Below, piece after piece: positions 13,545-27,500 of a stretch of 64,000 nt of DNA (its first letter is position 1; each line of letters opens with the position of its first letter). The notes below the pieces were generated by a model, which did not search any database, was not told the origin of the DNA, and saw nothing but the letters and a program-made list of their open reading frames with translations. Source of the stretch: Schistosoma mansoni (taxonomy: Eukaryota > Platyhelminthes > Trematoda > Strigeidida > Schistosomatidae); the NCBI RefSeq assembly GCF_000237925.1, contig NC_031497.1, positions 6,808,831-6,872,830 of the forward strand. The letters are read 5' to 3'. The position numbers and the translations under genes were made by a program.

Positions 13545-16319
13545 CTACATAAAAAGTAAATATCGGTAGTAAAAGGCGGATAATGATATTCAAAATAATC
13601 AAGTTCCTTTTTTACACCATTCCGCTCTTGATTCCAATTTCAAATACAATAACCTCTACTGTATTCATGGAGCTCTCTCTAACTTTAATGATGATAAATG
13701 TGACAAACAGAGTACGAATTATAGTCCTGTTAGCTACAAGTTAAGTTACAGATCATGTTAAGCGGTTATGCAAAAATCTTAATCTGCCAACTTCCCTATC
13801 GTTTCCGATGGATCTGTGTTTTTTCGTAACAGCAATGAGTATTGCGGATGGCTTATTATTTTATGAAAAATTCATCATCAAAAACACTTTGCCGTCTTGA
13901 ATGACCCAAATAAGAACTAAATTTGTGAATTTTGGTCTTCATAGTTGTCATTTTTGCAGTGATTATACAGATATTGACTGCACCTATGGAATTTAAGATA
14001 TCATCAAAAAATTAAAAACAGTTGGCAAATCGGCGAGTTATTACAAAATAATGCAACTAATTATTATTAATTCAAGATACGCACTCCCGCTTTCTGTGAT
14101 CAAAATGTTTGCTAAGATATTCCAGAACGTACCGTTCAAGATACTAATTAAGAGTAATCTTTCTTTAATAGAACTACGCATTACAAATCAAGACACTCCT
14201 TTTTTAGCTTAAAATATTTCATTACCAATCTCTACGTCTTATAGAAACTTTTTTAGAAACCGTAGTCTAATAAATTCACAGTTAAAATCCTTTAGACAGA
14301 AAAAATTACGCATATTTAACACCTTCAGAAGCGCAGATGCTTATTAGGCGAAAAAGCTGGTTTTGGATCCTCGCGTTCAGCTCAATAATTTCACAACCCA
14401 TAGCCACGTTTTCGTCACAGGAGTTCCTCTAAAATTTGTAAATCACTTTTAAAAGATTTAATCAAACCTGATATGAAGACGCCCAGCGCTCTAAATTTTC
14501 ATGAAGAATGAGAAACGCACCAGATTTCGCCAACTGATTCAGAGATTCCGACATATCTATTTGTCTGATGTTCTGCTAATATCTGGTGTGGCAAAGCTGT
14601 GAGAATAATCCACTCATTATAATGCTGAACACTCGAAAACGTTTGAGTACTAAGTGTTACAAATACTGGCTTTTAAATCTGTAAAGAGGAAACGCTGAGT
14701 ACATATGAAGTCTCAAGAGAGTCATAAACTTCAAAGTGCAAAGCGATATAAATGAAATGGGATTAAAGAGAATCCAGAAAGACAGTACTCAGTTTTCCGT
14801 AAATGTTACAAACAGTTTGAAAGAGTTCAATTTTATGACATTAGCAATAACCTTGACATTGATATATAAAACCCTTCGGCTTTAATGGCAGAACAGATGG
14901 TGGTCATACCTCAATCAACAAGTGGTTAAGGATAGTACAAGTAAAGACGAACGCTAGCGAAATTGCGTAGCTAGCGCTATCTGGTCATCGACGCCTTAAA
15001 ATTGTCAAACTGAGAGCAATCTGTTATCGAAGATTGACCATTAGACTCTAGATTGGTCATTAAACATCCTCCGATTCCAACATAACCAACTTTGAAAAAT
15101 TATTATGCTCAATAGGCTGAGGATGTGAATAAGATTTTTTCACAAGGTCCGAACGTCCATTCTGTTATCTTAATTATATATTTTTCTCGTGAGATTTTGT
15201 TTATTCTCCAGGAGAAGCAAAAACAAGGTGTGGAATCGTATTGAGTTATAGATGTGTTGGGTTATGTAAGAATTACATTTCATGGATTCGACGAAATCAG
15301 ACAATCAGATTCCTATTCCACTCTGGTGAATGAAGAATATTAACAGAATGTATCAAGACAGAACATTAAATTAACGATAGCCATCATCTGTTAATCTAGC
15401 CAAATCATCACCATTCTCAAGTTTCTATTCTATGAAACATTTTGCTTCCAAAAAGTCTATAAAAGAGCATTTGCAAACCCTTAATTACAAAATATTCACA
15501 AATCGATTTTGACAAGGATTCGTCACGGCTGGCCTGAAACGCGTTTCTGAAAGAATGTATGAACTCATGCTCTGAGGAACATGGGTAAAATTGTTCAAAA
15601 CCCCAGGATGTTTTATTCGCTTTCCTTTCAAGACTCGACTACAGGAAGGCTACCAGGTGAAGTTTATTCGCTACTTAAAATGCAACTTTATCATGACTGC
15701 TAAAGACTGAGACTGGTTACAATCACCACCATTCCGTATCTGTTTACAAGGATCTATTGCAGCCAACAATTTAAGACAGCTAGCCTTAAGAGTAGAGTTT
15801 AGTGTTTACAGCGAAATAAGTATCGTATGTGACATCTGCATTTACATTTCTGTAAACTACCCATACCGGAAATTGCGTGGTGCTAGAAAGCTAACTGATT
15901 TCCTTTCACTTTATATAAGAATACCTTAAGTGGTGCTTAGATATTTTGACAGTAGTGATAGCTGTATAAATTCACCGTTGGAGGGTAATTTCCACATAAC
16001 CAGCGTTCGTTTCCGTATTTACGTCATCGGTCATGCGATCCGTTCCAATCATAGCTATGAGTCTATTCATTCACGTTCACAGCAGTAATCTCTCAACGCC
16101 ACCTCACAAAATTACTCTTCAATAGATCTACATAACAATAACAGCAGGTGAAGATGTAACGGGTATTGTAGTTTGACAATACTTTAACAAGTTACACATA
16201 TAATCGAATCGTGTCCACCTAGTAAGATATAATGTCAGAAGCGAGGAGGTTCTAAGATACATTTGATAGGTCATCAATATATCGAGGATTTACTGATCTT
16301 AACTGGCTAGCGATCGCAA

Positions 16320-16480
16320 GAGAAGTTGGGCACGGCGTTCTCACTCGTGATCTGGTGCGGATGCATGACCGAGCGCCTTCAGTTAAATGTGTCTATCAAA
16401 ACTAATGTGGTCAGCATCCAATGCCAAACACTTACAGAGCTACTTATTTTGGGGATTTATTTACCGCCACACAAGCATAC
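16320..16480 (+). repeat. Dispersed repeat, copy 1 (possible solo LTR piece)
   Basis: Shares the order tcactcgtgatctgg ... gcgccttcag ... gtcagcat ... acagagctattta ... gggatttatttaccgcc with copies at 47430 and 49740. Because the other two flank a Gypsy-like pol remnant in the same orientation, this may be an isolated LTR fragment. The copies are well diverged. Confidence 0.6.
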
Positions 16481-19400
16481 TGTTTTTTACATGCTGGATC
16501 AATAGTTTACGAAACTGGCTCGCTGATAAAATACATTCGTGATTGAGTAGATAAAGTCAAGGAAAATAAACGGCAGAATATTCGTATGGATATGCCGGTG
16601 AGTTACTTATCAGGTTTAAACAGTAATACTGTACTTTGAAACCATAGATTTTATCATCGCTTCGAAAACTATACTGTGTCCAAGTTGTGAGCATGGTGAA
16701 GGCATATCAGACCCAAAATTGGCAATAACGTATTAAAATTAGACTGTTAAAAAGTACGAACCTAGTGCAATAGTTAAATTTAGGTTGTTACAAAATAACT
16801 AAATAAAAGCGCTTAATATGAGCTGTGACCTTTAAAACTACGTACGTTACATCTCTTTCAGGTTTCTTCCAGGAGTAAGAAAAAACTTCATCGCTATGCA
16901 CAGTGAATATTATGCCGAACAAATGTAGAAATAAGGTGACATCAAAGCGATCAGACTTCAACTCTCAAGAAAATTTGATGACTTAATGGAACAGAGAAAT
17001 ACATGGTACATTAGTAGATGAAACCCATATTAGCTCCTAATACTACGATGGATTGTAGTTAAAATCTTCGTGTGAGAGAATAGCGTGATTTCTCAAAGCG
17101 ATTTCTCAAAGTTATTTTATTTTGCCGCCAATCTGCTTCATTGCTGTCGGTTTTTCTCGTTTTCACTAATCAGTTAGAGGCAGCTTCCTAAAAAAGTCGC
17201 TTCAAAGTTTATGAGGTCCATTTTGGTCATGGCTTAATAAAGTATGTCAATTCTGGTCGGCTCTTTCTTTAGACATTTTAGAAATATCCCCTCAAATAAT
17301 ATTCTGCTGTGCATATTCATCAGCATAAATATTCTGTGGTCATATGAATCATTGAAGCAATAAGTGGTCTTGAGAGGCACATCAAAAATAAGGGTGTTTT
17401 CAGATCTTGTCAATGAATTGACGGTTTAAGCATCATTGATGCCTCATTAATTACGTTGTAAGTCGGTTGGTCCTCAGGTGATACGCTTACTCCAGCTGAA
17501 TGAGAAGATAAAGAATGGATTGTTGGTGAGCAACGTGCAAGAAGAGTATACATTATTCATCATCTAGTGTTATTGCAGAATGAGTAGCCGCAAAGTCCTA
17601 AACAGTTGTACTACGGCTAGATCTGGAGCAGAGAACTGTCTGAAATGCACCTTAGACGAGTGTGTTGACAAGTGGCATTGTACAAATAATGCTTTATAGT
17701 AAAACCCGAAACTATATAAAGGAGTGTGAACGAAAGGTTATGAATAGATACGTATAATTTCACTTGAGACAGAATACGCCTGAAATTTTTTTCCAGCAGC
17801 CGCTACCACTTTTACAACAACAAACGCTGGGGGTATAAACTAGAAATATAAGAGATTAAACATTAGAAAAATGTATTAAAAAATTCACAAGTGATAAGAA
17901 AACGTTTATCACATCACATGGCTAACGTTATCGTCCTAAAAACACTGAAATGTCGCTGAGTAGATAGCTCCTAGTTCAATCATTTACCATTTGAAACATT
18001 AGTCCTTCTTACCATTAAAAAAGTAAATATTTATCTCATCATGGATAAATCAGTCAAGTGGATCAAACAGAACCAATTAAAAATTAAGTTTGGCAGCATT
18101 CGTAGTTCGAAATTTTGAGTAGAGTAGACGTGAAACTGTTATGTCCTTATGCTCATACGATAATCGCGAAATACGATTGCCGGTTTACTTACACTGATTT
18201 ATGCCACCAAAATAAAGACGTATACACCAATACGAGCAGCCTCGAGTTCTGGTTGGTTCGGTTTCCATCTAGCACTTCCTGTTACGTCCAGAACGTCAAG
18301 TCAGACCACATCAAACCATAAAAAAGAAGATAACATTTGCGCAAGATCAAACCCAATGTGACCGTGAATATGAGAAATTGTGACTAGTATTTTGAGACAA
18401 CCTAAAATAGTTTAAAGTGAGATCGACAAACGAACACACCAATCATAAGGTGAAACGCTCACTACCACACTAACTTTCTTTGACCTTGTATGACTGTCTT
18501 GTTTATCCACCAATCACAATTTGATGTTCATTCTAAAACAATATTTGCCTTGTTGACTCATTTCTCCCATTCTCCAGTTATTGTTCGGTATGTCATTTAT
18601 GTCTCTCCTTTTCCGTATGTAATAGACTGTACTGTTTATTTGTATACTAACGTTGTTAATTTACATTTTAGAAACAGATAAGTTTATTAAGCCAAATAGC
18701 TTACATGTTCTGACTTTGGCGAAACCAAGACTCTGTACTCGACAGTCCAGAGTATAGCTTGGAGTTGCACCTGTAGGAAATCGCTTCCTACAATTAGTAT
18801 ATCATATGACAGTAACTAATATGTTAGTTAAAAAAATGTGATGTAATGTATATGAATATACATATAATATAGTCACTTAACAGTCATACAATAAGAAAAT
18901 ACGTATAATATTAGTCCATAAGCAATTCCCAACTGTTACAATTTATTTATTCTCACTTGGATATAACAGCATCATTTACCAAAAACCCCAAGGACACCCA
19001 AGAATCGACCACACTTCAGAAATTATAAACAATATGGTGATAATAATTACAGCCAAGCCAAAAAGCGAGACAAAATATGCATACATACAGGACACAATAC
19101 AAGTGGTGATACATAGAAAGAACAACGTAATGTTCATAAAGAAAAACATGTATGGAGGGATTGTCATGCATATTCTCACAGTAACGTGAAAATGGATTCT
19201 ACAGTAAACCCTGATACTGTTGGTGACCTTACTGTTTGGTACAGTCGTAATCAATATACTTTCTCTTACTGTCTCTAGAGTTATTCTTCACCAATAAATA
19301 TTGGAGGCCGGTTAGTCATACGTCAAACGGCGAATTATAATTAAACACTTACCTAACTTATGAGTAGTCACGTAGTAAAATTCCAAAGAGCAATAGTTAC

Positions 19401-20589
19401 GTATCACCCTTTAGAAAAATTGAAAACTTTTGTCAATATATATATAGTGAGAACAACACAGTATATGAATTACTTTAACCATGTAGACAAGATTTTATAA
19501 AATGACAAGGCATAAGGGAATGAAGACACTGTGAAGTGAAGTGTTCATGTTGAAAAGTAATGAAAATAAATATAATGAACCAGCTTTATGTACTTGCCCT
19601 AGTACAATTCACAGTTAGACAGAAAAATGTTAATGACGTAATATTAACCAGGAAGCTAAGCTTGCGGTTCGCCATAAGCGTCTGATGGTAAAGTCGTCTA
19701 AAAGATGAAGAAGTTGGTTTTTTCCCATCTCATCAAAAAAACTATTTGTTGGATTCTTGTGATTATATATTAAGGTTTATCCAGTCACATGGACAAAAAA
19801 AGGATCATAATACTTTATGTTGCATTGTATTATGCTCCGAAACACCTAACCAAACATTTATCATTTGATTTTGCATACAGTTTGAAGTATGTTTGCTAGC
19901 AGGTCGCTCAAATATATGCAAACCAGAAATCCATGACAGTCTGCCTCAAGAACTCCAGATATTGAACCTTCGCCTTTGGTCAAGCTACTGAAGGTCGTTG
20001 AGACGAAAGTAAAACAGATCTGACTTGAACCAGTCTTTTCACTCATCTGACTACATTTCACTGTAAAAAATACAGTCAAAATTTAACATAAAAGTCATAC
20101 CCAAAGGAGAAAAGGTTTAAGGATTTAGATTAAATCACAGAGTAATAGTTTCTGATATTTAAGGACAGGACGTTTCATTAATCAAGTGCTCTCAATAGGA
20201 GCGTAAGCACTTCACAACACCTGAGCGTATTGATCACAGTTAAAAGTTTCATAAAAATAATATCTAGTGGAGAGAAAACTTACTAAGGCTACAAGTAAGA
20301 TATTAGCAAACCAACGGTTTGTGTAAAATGCAAATAACGATCGTTCGAACACTTAGACTGCAGTTATAAACCTAACAACCAATTTTTATAATGGGATTTA
20401 TATAGGAATTCTAGTACGCTCAAATTGTCTGCACCTTTTCACATGTCTGAGTCAAAACACAGGATTGAAATTCAACAAATGTATATATATATATATATGA
20501 TGAAGCCCAATATAACAATCCAAGCGTCATTAACGCAAACTATTTACTTATTTAAACACATAAACATGCGCCCCACAAGTTATTCCATT

Positions 20590-20965
20590 TATGTGAGAGA
20601 TGGAATATTGTCCGGGCACCCAAACCGAACCAGGTGGCTTTCTTAGGAGGCCACTCTCCGAGCCTTTGACCTAGAGGTCTGATTCACAGGGCAGTGGAGG
20701 AACGTTAGGAGATGCAGTCCCATGGTAGCCGGCAACCAACAATAGGTTCATACCACATTTGTTTCTTCAGGATCCTGTAGTCCATGTGCACGATTGGTTT
20801 GGAATCAAGGTTTTCCAACTCCCCTAGGTGGACTTCCCGTGTCCACCAACCCGGTTACAGCGCCAGACATTCGCTTTTCGTCCTCTCAATTTCCTAAACA
20901 ACACCCGGTTTGAGAAAAGGCAGTGAGTAGGACTTCCCTGGCAGTGACTATGTAAAATACCACAA
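20590..20965. repeat. GC-richer dispersed repeat, probably a retroelement tail
   Basis: A block with distinctly higher GC than its surroundings (for example ggccactctccgagcctttg and gtggacttcccgtgtccacc). It has no open frame. I recognise its style from schistosome retroposon untranslated regions but cannot assign a family or strand with confidence. Confidence 0.45.
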
Positions 20966-22555
20966 AGCAGGTACTGGAAATTTCGGTAGAAATCTTCATG
21001 TAAACAATTACTAATGTAAGCATAATTATGTTAACACAGGAAAATAGTATTTAACTCATTGAAATCTCATGTTAATACAATTAGGTCATGTAAATTACAC
21101 AGCCTAAGTGCATAGAATCAGTTATATCACTACAGTAAGTAAACTTGGTACAATAGACTAAAGGAAGAGAAAAACATTACATAGAATTGGTCTGTTCCTA
21201 TATATAATTTCGCAAGTAGTAGGATAAAACAAATTGTTGGTTCTCCAAAACATATGTGGTAGTATATGTCGACTGTCAAGTCATTGTTCAGTGAAATTGC
21301 AGTCAGAAGATGCTACGAGTTTAATTTAGTAGAGATGAAATCAAACAGTGAATTGTACGATTAGTAGTTGAATTACTAACTTGGTAAAATTACAAATTAC
21401 ATTTTTTCAAAACATCATTCAACAAATAACACTAATCAATATAAGTTCTTAAGGGGCTTAATATATATTCCCATACCATATTTTTTATATTATTACCGTA
21501 CTCGAAAATCATTTATCCATTATACTATTCATTCGCAAAGGAAACCAAAATATAGTTTTAGTAATTTATCCTTGATAGTCGTAATTGATATATATTTATC
21601 AACGTCTGGTACCGTATTTTACAACAAGAATTAAAACATAACATTGAAACGGTAATAAATCACAAATAATGAATTAAACCGAAGTATGTGTAAAACATGG
21701 TTCGTCAATTAATATCACTAAATACATTAAAACAATAACGTACTTGATCACAATAATAATAATAATAGAAGTGAAAATAAAAGGTTTCATATGAATTAAC
21801 ACATAGACGCCCAAATTATTGAATGTCCCATTCCAAAAATAAGCAAACCTTAACTATTCGTAATTAATGTATGTCTTCACAATCATAAAACAAAACAAAT
21901 ATGCTGCATTTTAACAAATTTATGCATTATGCAATATGGTAAGTTTATCTAATATACACAGAAAACTAGTAATAATGAAGTTAAATAGAATATGAATCTA
22001 GAAAAAATAACACACATAAAATAAGAAGTAAATTATCACATGTAAAGAGTTTCAAAAATGTGAACAAATAATGAGGGGGGGAAGGAAATATTTGAAATAA
22101 ATAAAGATCCGTGTTTATTCTAATAAATGCAAGAATAAAGGAAGTCAATATATTAAAATGTCAGGTAACACGAATGTATATTATTCAATGAGTTCATGGG
22201 TTCATGAAACTTTTTCCGTAAAAAAATGAACAAAGAAATTTTCACGCCCAAATCTGTAAAATATAAATTTATAATTAACTGTTAAGGACGTAAACTAATA
22301 TATATATCATGTTTGAATTGTAATCAAAATCGGTAAAGTTTTAGTATGGCAATGAGTAAAAGAGGCGAATACATAAATTACTTTAGGCTCACGCACAGTT
22401 TATTCAAAGATATTGCGAACTCCTTTAGAGCTTACAGTAGGCGTGGTTCATTACCTACTTAATATGTGAATATTGTGGATGGAAAATATGATTTTTTTTA
22501 CATTAATTTACATAAGAAAACGAATTTAATACTATGTGAAGCTTATAGTTGAATT

Positions 22556-22738
22556 CATGAGTCAATTGAAGCTAGGCTACCATGGAAAACGTGGAAGCAC
22601 TGGACAGCCGTCTCGTCCTATTGTGGGACTCCCCAGCAGTTCATATCCACGATCTCGCCTCGGGAGGTTCGAACTCAGGACCTAACAGTTTCGCGCGCGA
22701 GCGCCTAACTTCTAGACCACTGAGCCGGCATCCAATGG
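22556..22738 (-). mobile_element. Hammerhead SINE, left member of a head-to-head pair
   Basis: The minus strand reads a tRNA-like head (gccggctcagtggtctagaa, B box gagttcgaacctcc) followed by a hammerhead-like region at 22642-22592: stem II gtcc/ggac and the cleavage triplet GTC before cagtgc. The CUGANGA box reads CTGGGGA and the GAAA box reads GAGA, so cleavage activity is probably lost. The sequence is nearly the reverse complement of 22917-23098 and has the same two core changes. Confidence 0.8.
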
Positions 22739-22916
22739 CGTTATTGTCTAACTCCAATCAATCCATGAAATATAGCAACCGTCCAACACTGTTTTAAGTG
22801 AGTTAATATCTTACAACAGATCCGGTTGAACTCCACTGGTCACTGCTTCTCACTAGAACTCCAGGCAATATCTCTTGAAGCCAGTCACTAGTGAGCATAT
22901 GATTAGACACTAACAC

Positions 22917-23098
22917 CGTTGGATGCCGGCTCAGTGGTCTAGAAGTTAAGCGCTCGCGCGCGAAACTGTTAGGTCCTGAGTTCGAACCTCCCGAGGCGAG
23001 ATCGTGGATATGAACTGCTGGGGAGTCCCACAATAGGACGAGACGGCTGTCCAGTGCTTCCACGTTTCCCATGGTGGTCTAGCTCCAATTGACTCATG
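22917..23098 (+). mobile_element. Hammerhead SINE, right member of a head-to-head pair
   Basis: Same element as 22556-22738 but on the plus strand, with about 178 bases between the two heads. The hammerhead region is 23012-23061, with core CTGGGGA, stem II gtcc/ggac, GAGA box and a GTC triplet. The last bases (caattgactcatgaa) mirror the outer edge of the partner (atgagtcaattg). Few differences separate the copies, for example caccatgggaaa against taccatggaaaa. Confidence 0.8.
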
Positions 23099-24213
23099 AA
23101 TCCAACCATAAAATTACTAAAATCTCCACAAACATACCCCTTCTGACAATGTGGATCGACAATTATACACCAACATTAATATATTATTCTAATAGTGGTA
23201 AGTGTGGACGAATTTATTAAACAGAACGAAAGCAAATATTACAAGATAGGGGATGTGACACTGAGTGAAATACAGAGTTTTCATCTTCATAATTTTTCTC
23301 TTCACAGATCGATTATTATAGTTTGTTAGCATTTTCGATTGCTAATAACTGACCATTGTTTAAAATATTTCTTAAGAACAAAAAGCGCAGAAGGATACTT
23401 CGAACAGCTAGCCATAATAAAAGACTTAAACCTATGAAATATGGTTAAGAAATCTGAAGTAATCCGTTCTTCAGCTTTAAGGTGAACATTAATACATTTT
23501 AGGATTGCATTTTCCAAGAGTTTTGTAACACTTAATTCAGTACCTCATTAATAGGAATATACTTTAAATTGTAGCTCCTAAAACAATATTTACATTTAAT
23601 TTCTGTCTCTTATTCTACTTTAACAGTCCATTATTGAACTAGACACGAAGTTATTCTTATGGATCAACTATATACTCTGTATGTATATTACTTAAACTCT
23701 AGCGAACAACAATTCTATAAAAAAATTCTGTTCAACCAAAATGGCACAAAACAAATAGCACTGACTGTTATTCAAAGAAATCGACTCGGATGTGTTTTAA
23801 CACGTATCAAGTATCATGTTTAGAAACAAACTACTGTCCTGAATTTAAAGTCCTATTTCGTTATTATCAATATCCTATTTCAAATGATAACTGACAAACA
23901 TATCGTTAATATTTATAAACCTAAAAGTGACTCCTTAGTTCGAATACATAATTTTTTGGGGATAATTACATTAAGGTATGACTTGTCGTATTCTGATTGT
24001 GTCCGAAGAGGATCTAATGTATAAATCAATCGACTTCAAGATGTACAAAGATAATACTATTCATTATTATTCCCTGGTTACCAGAGGATTCTTCAATGCT
24101 TACGAGATGAGTATACGAGAATGAGTATACGAATGATCATTATTTTTGTTGTGATTGTGAGTCGTACCACTTATGAGTGACAGATGTGGAACGTTTGTTT
24201 CCACTCAACCAGC

Positions 24214-24219
24214 TTTATT
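24214..24219 (-). terminator. Candidate polyadenylation signal of GNB5
   Basis: AATAAA on the minus strand, about 330 bases beyond the likely GNB5 stop. Position is reasonable, but such hexamers are frequent in AT-rich DNA. Confidence 0.35.
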
Positions 24220-24550
24220 TCGGCAAAATCCAATGCCAACATTAAATCAAGAACCATGATGCGAAGCTAATATGAACCACGTGTGTAGGTGCAGACTTTC
24301 TATTCGGAGCCAATCCAATAGTCATATTCTTGGATTGAACATTAGATCAGAGGAAACAAACGTGACAGTAGTTTAGCGGAAATACTAACTAGCGAGTTGT
24401 AGCATTTTCGATTCAAATAGTGGCTTCCCAATTAAAATTATAGCATACTGAAACTACGGATTAAGACTTGAAGGTAGAAAACTTGAGTTACCAATCAGAA
24501 GTCCCGCGAAAGAACATTTTTTCAGTTATTTTAAACAATAGTTTCCATTT

Positions 24551-27500
24551 TTAAAAAATTAAAAAAGTAATCACCCGTAAAGTTGTGTCCCAACTTCCAG
24601 TACATATAGCTGTTCCATCTGGGCTGACACGTAGGGCTGAAATACGATTTTCATGACAATAGAGGATATTAATACGTTGACCTTTGAGTACGTCCCAGAT
24701 ATTCACGGCATGATCACTATAACCACCAAACAATAGGCGACCTAAAACAAAAATCAAAGTGATTGAATAGTTGCACGAGTTCATTGAAATGGTATTCAAA
24801 TAGCTAAGGATAGTATGTTATTCTCGAATTTCTAAAACTTTTCAGCTCATATTTTTGGTTATTAGCAAGACATTTCACTTATATATGGGTTACAATTATA
24901 TGGATAGAAAACGTAATGAGAATAGGTGTGCGCACGAATCTAACTCATAAAGTATGAACTGCAAAGCAAAACCAAATACTGAGAGCAAAAGGTTATAAGT
25001 GTCATAACAAATGTCTCAGGCAAGTTTGATGGAGAATATCACAGTGGAGAGCGTCAGTCAAGTATCAAAATCAAACACAATGTACGAATTCATGTCAATG
25101 TAGTTAACGCGGTGTGTAGATTAGCTTAACGGTTTACATGTATAACAAAAATAGTTATAGGAGACTTAGAATATTTTAAATTATGATGAAATTACTACAT
25201 GGAAAGTTAAAGAAAAAATAATTTTTTAAAGTCTGAAAGTATTTGAATGCTTTGAGTTTGAAGGTAGTTGATGATATTATTGTGAACGATAAGACTTTGA
25301 TTCCTTGCAAGACTCAGCCGAATCCCATAAACTGAGAAAAAATACGTTTTTGACCAGAATTTGTTAGGCGTATAGGTATCAAGACTTATTAAACACTACT
25401 TAAGGAACTTTACCAGACTCAAATACATACAAATTTTATTGAGTAGGCAAGTTCATTTCGGAGGTTATAAAAAAATGGATCTAGATACTTCTCAGTTCAA
25501 TTCTCTCCTTCTACAAACCATACCGTGAGAATTTGTATTGCTTGATATTGATGATCAAGTTGCCTTATACTCTAACCTATTCTTACTTCGGGTAAGAAAA
25601 TAGCGCAACTAAATCTTTAAAAGTGCAGTTTACCACACACTTAAACTGAAGGCGTTTGACTTTTTCTCTCGGCTAACACATCGAAATCATCCCGTTACTG
25701 ATATGCATTTATCATAAGTAAGACAAGCGCAAATACACATGTATTTTAAGTAATCTACATGCTAACTATCACCATTTATAGTCAAACAATACAAGGCATC
25801 ACAAGTGCATGAATTTGAGCATGAAATACCTGAGCATTTTAGATTTTCAACTGGGATGTAAAACGTTTTTAGATATTAACGAAATTCGAAGGTGCGCATA
25901 CATGACATATATAGTGACAAATTGACACTGATGCGGAACATAAAAATGTCAACCACAGAAACAATGTCATGAATATATATGAAGAGCATCAAAAAAGGAG
26001 GAGGATAAGTCTAAAATTTTTGAGGGCCATGTAGAAAAACCACATAACTGAGCTGTTGTGGTTAGAATCTGACTATATAGCATATGGATCAGAATTTCTT
26101 GACATTCTTAGAGGTCCTACGATAATCAGCCTTCAAGAAAACTTGAGTAATTCTTTCCCTAGGCTTTCTCAAAAAAAATATGGGATATTAAATTACGTAA
26201 TGTGAGTGTCAGGTATCCTAGCCATACTATGACACGGTTCAGAAACGTGATATGAACTTCTCTATGGTACATCGCAGTCAAGTGATAGCGTTCATAACCC
26301 CGTGATTCCGATAAACAAAATAAACGTTATTATTGCACCAATGAATGATTACTATTGTTTGATTACATCATATGAACAAATATTTAAAGTTACTATTTAT
26401 CTGCTGGTTAGGAGAGTTGTGCCATTTAGAGATACAAAACCAACATGATACCTGGATATCTCAAACTAACTGGGCACTAAATGAACTCAGACTTTGGTCC
26501 GTGAAGCACCACGGGAGATTAACGAATGCTGCCTTTAAATATTTAATATTTTTTATATGTTAAGAATACTGACAGTCAAAAATGAAATACATCAAGGTTC
26601 GGACTTGCAAATCTACGGTCAAAAATGATCTGAAACAAACATTATTTAGCTAATTAGAAGTTCCATTTACCATTCCTAGTCCTTTTCTTGCTAATGTCTA
26701 AGAAATATTAGTTCAATCTTACTAACAGTAAAAGGTGTTTTAAAAACGTAGTAAGCGTAAAATGAGTGGTGTTTTTAGATTACTCAGTTTAGGAGTAAGG
26801 TGGAAAATCTAATTTTAATAGCTGATGTTTTAAACTGTTATATAAAACTTATGGTCTATATTGCAGTAACTTATTGCAGCAACTTGAACCAAGGCACAAT
26901 TATGCCTTTCTGTACGCTGATAATGGCTGATCGACTGATATGGTTAATTTAATCCTACATTAGGACTCAGGGGGTGAAAATAACAAATGACAAACTAGCC
27001 GGCGTCATCAGCAACATATCAGCATGTTTTCCTCTTTATATAAATATAGCTTCTGGCTACTACTTATGATAACACTTGGTTTTCAACTCCATTTTAATCG
27101 GAAAATAATCGAAAAAATGGAAGCACAAGGAAATGAGGGATAACATGTAGAAATAACACGTAGAACTTCTGAGAATCAATCGGGACTAAGTAATCAATTT
27201 TAGACTACCAAAGTGGTACATTATAAAAGGCTGCATATGAGATAATAGGCGTTGAGATTCCGGATTACATTCGATTGTAGAAGGAAATTCATTTTTTACT
27301 CGTGGCACAGCACTTATCAAAATTTACGTTCTTTTGGATTGGTGCTTAGACCTTACTACACAAGTATTGCTTCGTGTAAATGTTGAACCAATTGGTTTCA
27401 AAAGTTTATTCTGATCTGGTTAAAAAGGCGATTGTATGATACAATAAGTTGTTGAAAATCAGTAAGGTCTAAAAGTCATACTTTTTGCAAATATTTATTG

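Larger units (their letters stand above)
13545..24550. other. Intergenic region between MIEAP and GNB5
   Basis: No gene could be supported in these 11 kb. The part at about 14.3-16.5 kb is less AT-rich and looks like decayed retroelement sequence without a nameable domain. Separate entries cover the repeat at 16.3 kb, the block at 20.59 kb and the SINE pair at 22.56 kb. The missing first exon(s) of MIEAP should lie here or further upstream. A 73-codon minus-strand open frame at 19861-20079 was considered but shows no recognisable family. Confidence 0.5.

Noticed and set aside
19861-20079. Minus-strand 72-codon frame as the missing MIEAP N-terminal exon
   Set aside because: None of the expected helical N-terminal residues is visible, and no donor with the required phase was found.
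22582-23072. Matching frames of 71 and 89 codons on opposite strands
   Set aside because: Both are chance frames through the two SINE copies and only reflect their inverted arrangement.
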